5,242 nt of DNA. Source: an uncultured Erysipelotrichaceae bacterium (GTDB lineage Bacteria > Bacillota_I > Bacilli_A > RF39 > UBA660). The translations under genes and the position numbers were made by a program. The stretch is from the NCBI GenBank assembly GCA_902768065.1, contig CACXJP010000083.1:1-5242 (forward strand). Direction: 5' to 3'. Numbering within the stretch: the first letter of the stretch is position 1; each line of letters begins with the position of its first letter. The notes under the pieces were generated by a model that had not been told where the DNA came from, searched no databases, and saw nothing but the letters and a program-made list of their open reading frames with translations. Shown here one piece after another: positions 4,663 to 5,242 of the stretch.

Positions 4663-5242
4663 TTAAAACTTATCTTTTTGTTCATCTTCTATTAGTTTTA
4701 TGAATTCTTCTAATGAGACTGTTGTTGTTTCTTTTGAACCAAATAATCTATAACTTACTGTGTTACTTTCTTTTTCGTTATCTCCTAAGATAAGTGTATA
4801 TGGTATTTTTGAAGTTTGTGCTTCTCTTAGTCTGTATCCTAATTTCTCATTTCTATCATCTAATTCTACTCTAATATTTTTATCTCTTAATTTATTATAT
4901 ATTTCTTTTGCATATTCTCCTTGAAATTCAGCATTTACTGGAATAACTACTGCTTGAACTGGAGCCAACCATACTGGTAGATTTCCTTTAGTCTCTTCTA
5001 AGTAATAAGCAATTGTTCTATCAAGGGATCCAAATACTGCTCTATGAAGAACTACTGGAGTTTTCTTTTCTCCATTTGAATCAACATAAGTTAAGCCAAA
5101 CTTCATTGGTAAGCAGAAATCTATTTGACAAGTTGATAATGAGAATTCATTTCCAATAGCTGGTTTAACTTGAACATCAAGTTTTGGTCCATAGAATGCT
5201 GCATCTCCAACCATTTCTTTATATGGAATTCCGATATCATCT
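4663..5242 (-). CDS. thrS: Threonyl-tRNA synthetase, C-terminal 192 residues, cut by window edge
   Basis: This class II aminoacyl-tRNA synthetase charges tRNA-Thr. Seen in the fragment: GDAAFYGPKLDVQVK and the strand STCQIDFCLP of the catalytic core, then V-V-L-H66-R-A-V-F-G-S-L-D-R75, which holds the third zinc-ligand histidine of the family (His511 of E. coli ThrRS) and motif 3 with its arginine. From WLAPVQAVVIPVN onward comes the anticodon-binding domain, ending with a Lys/Glu-rich tail and TAA. The frame is open through the right edge: nine codons (DDIGIPYKE) precede the first internal Met, so that Met is not the start. The N-terminal TGS and editing domains and motifs 1-2 lie outside. 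The gene ends in its own terminator, so it is not co-transcribed with the next gene. An upstream T-box leader would be typical but is not in view. Confidence 0.96.
   Translation of the reverse strand, partial: DDIGIPYKEMVGDAAFYGPKLDVQVKPAIGNEFSLSTCQIDFCLPMKFGLTYVDSNGEKKTPVVLHRAVFGSLDRTIAYYLEETKGNLPVWLAPVQAVVIPVNAEFQGEYAKEIYNKLRDKNIRVELDDRNEKLGYRLREAQTSKIPYTLILGDNEKESNTVSYRLFGSKETTTVSLEEFIKLIEDEQKDKF

Noticed and set aside
1..5242. Mycoplasma-type genetic code (TGA as Trp)
   Set aside because: All genes stay open with TGG for Trp and no in-frame TGA has to be read through.

Overview
This is a very AT-rich bacterial window. Every convincing gene lies on the minus strand, and all four visible stop codons are TAA. 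Tryptophan is read from TGG (for example in DnaG and in the WW pair of the secreted protein), and no TGA is needed inside any reading frame, so the standard code fits. Low G+C, a Bacillus/Mollicutes-like dnaG-rpoD pair and a membrane-anchored protein with a 'GYA...INGNA' N-terminus all suggest an uncultured, probably gut-associated Bacillota or Mollicutes-relative genome. The phylum is inference; the genus cannot be told from this window.

Layout in transcription order, from right to left: the 3' part of thrS (threonyl-tRNA synthetase, cut by the right edge) ends in a clear intrinsic terminator. A monocistronic gene for a 430-residue secreted or membrane-anchored protein follows. It has an N-terminal membrane segment, a beta-rich middle and a C-terminal domain resembling DUF6273 / C-type-lectin-like folds. 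Then comes about 440 bp without a protein gene (roughly 2816-3255), full of inverted repeats. Next is an unrecognised 179-residue acidic helical protein with its own near-consensus promoter. Finally dnaG (primase) overlaps the start of rpoD (major sigma factor, cut by the left edge), driven by an extended -10 promoter in front of dnaG.

The notable part is the end of the secreted-protein gene. Its last ~43 codons jump from AT-rich to about half G+C (my hand count). They encode a WWLRP...GNWNGGNA...GVAPAFRIG ending, and almost every codon between the conserved anchors ends in T or C, as expected if they came from AAY codons mutated at adenine. An 8-bp inverted repeat with a 4-nt loop starts at the last base of the stop codon. 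This combination is the signature of the variable region (VR) of a diversity-generating retroelement (DGR) target gene, with its target-site hairpin. No reverse transcriptase, accessory (Avd-like) gene or template repeat is in the window, so if this is a DGR the target is diversified from elsewhere in the genome, or the retroelement has been lost. The G+C-rich sequence continues for about 100 bp beyond the hairpin and folds into further hairpins; it may be a piece of DGR-derived sequence that travels with the VR.

The housekeeping genes are ordinary. The unusual components are the putative DGR target, its 3' hairpins, and a two-hairpin terminator/attenuator-like element upstream of the 179-residue gene.
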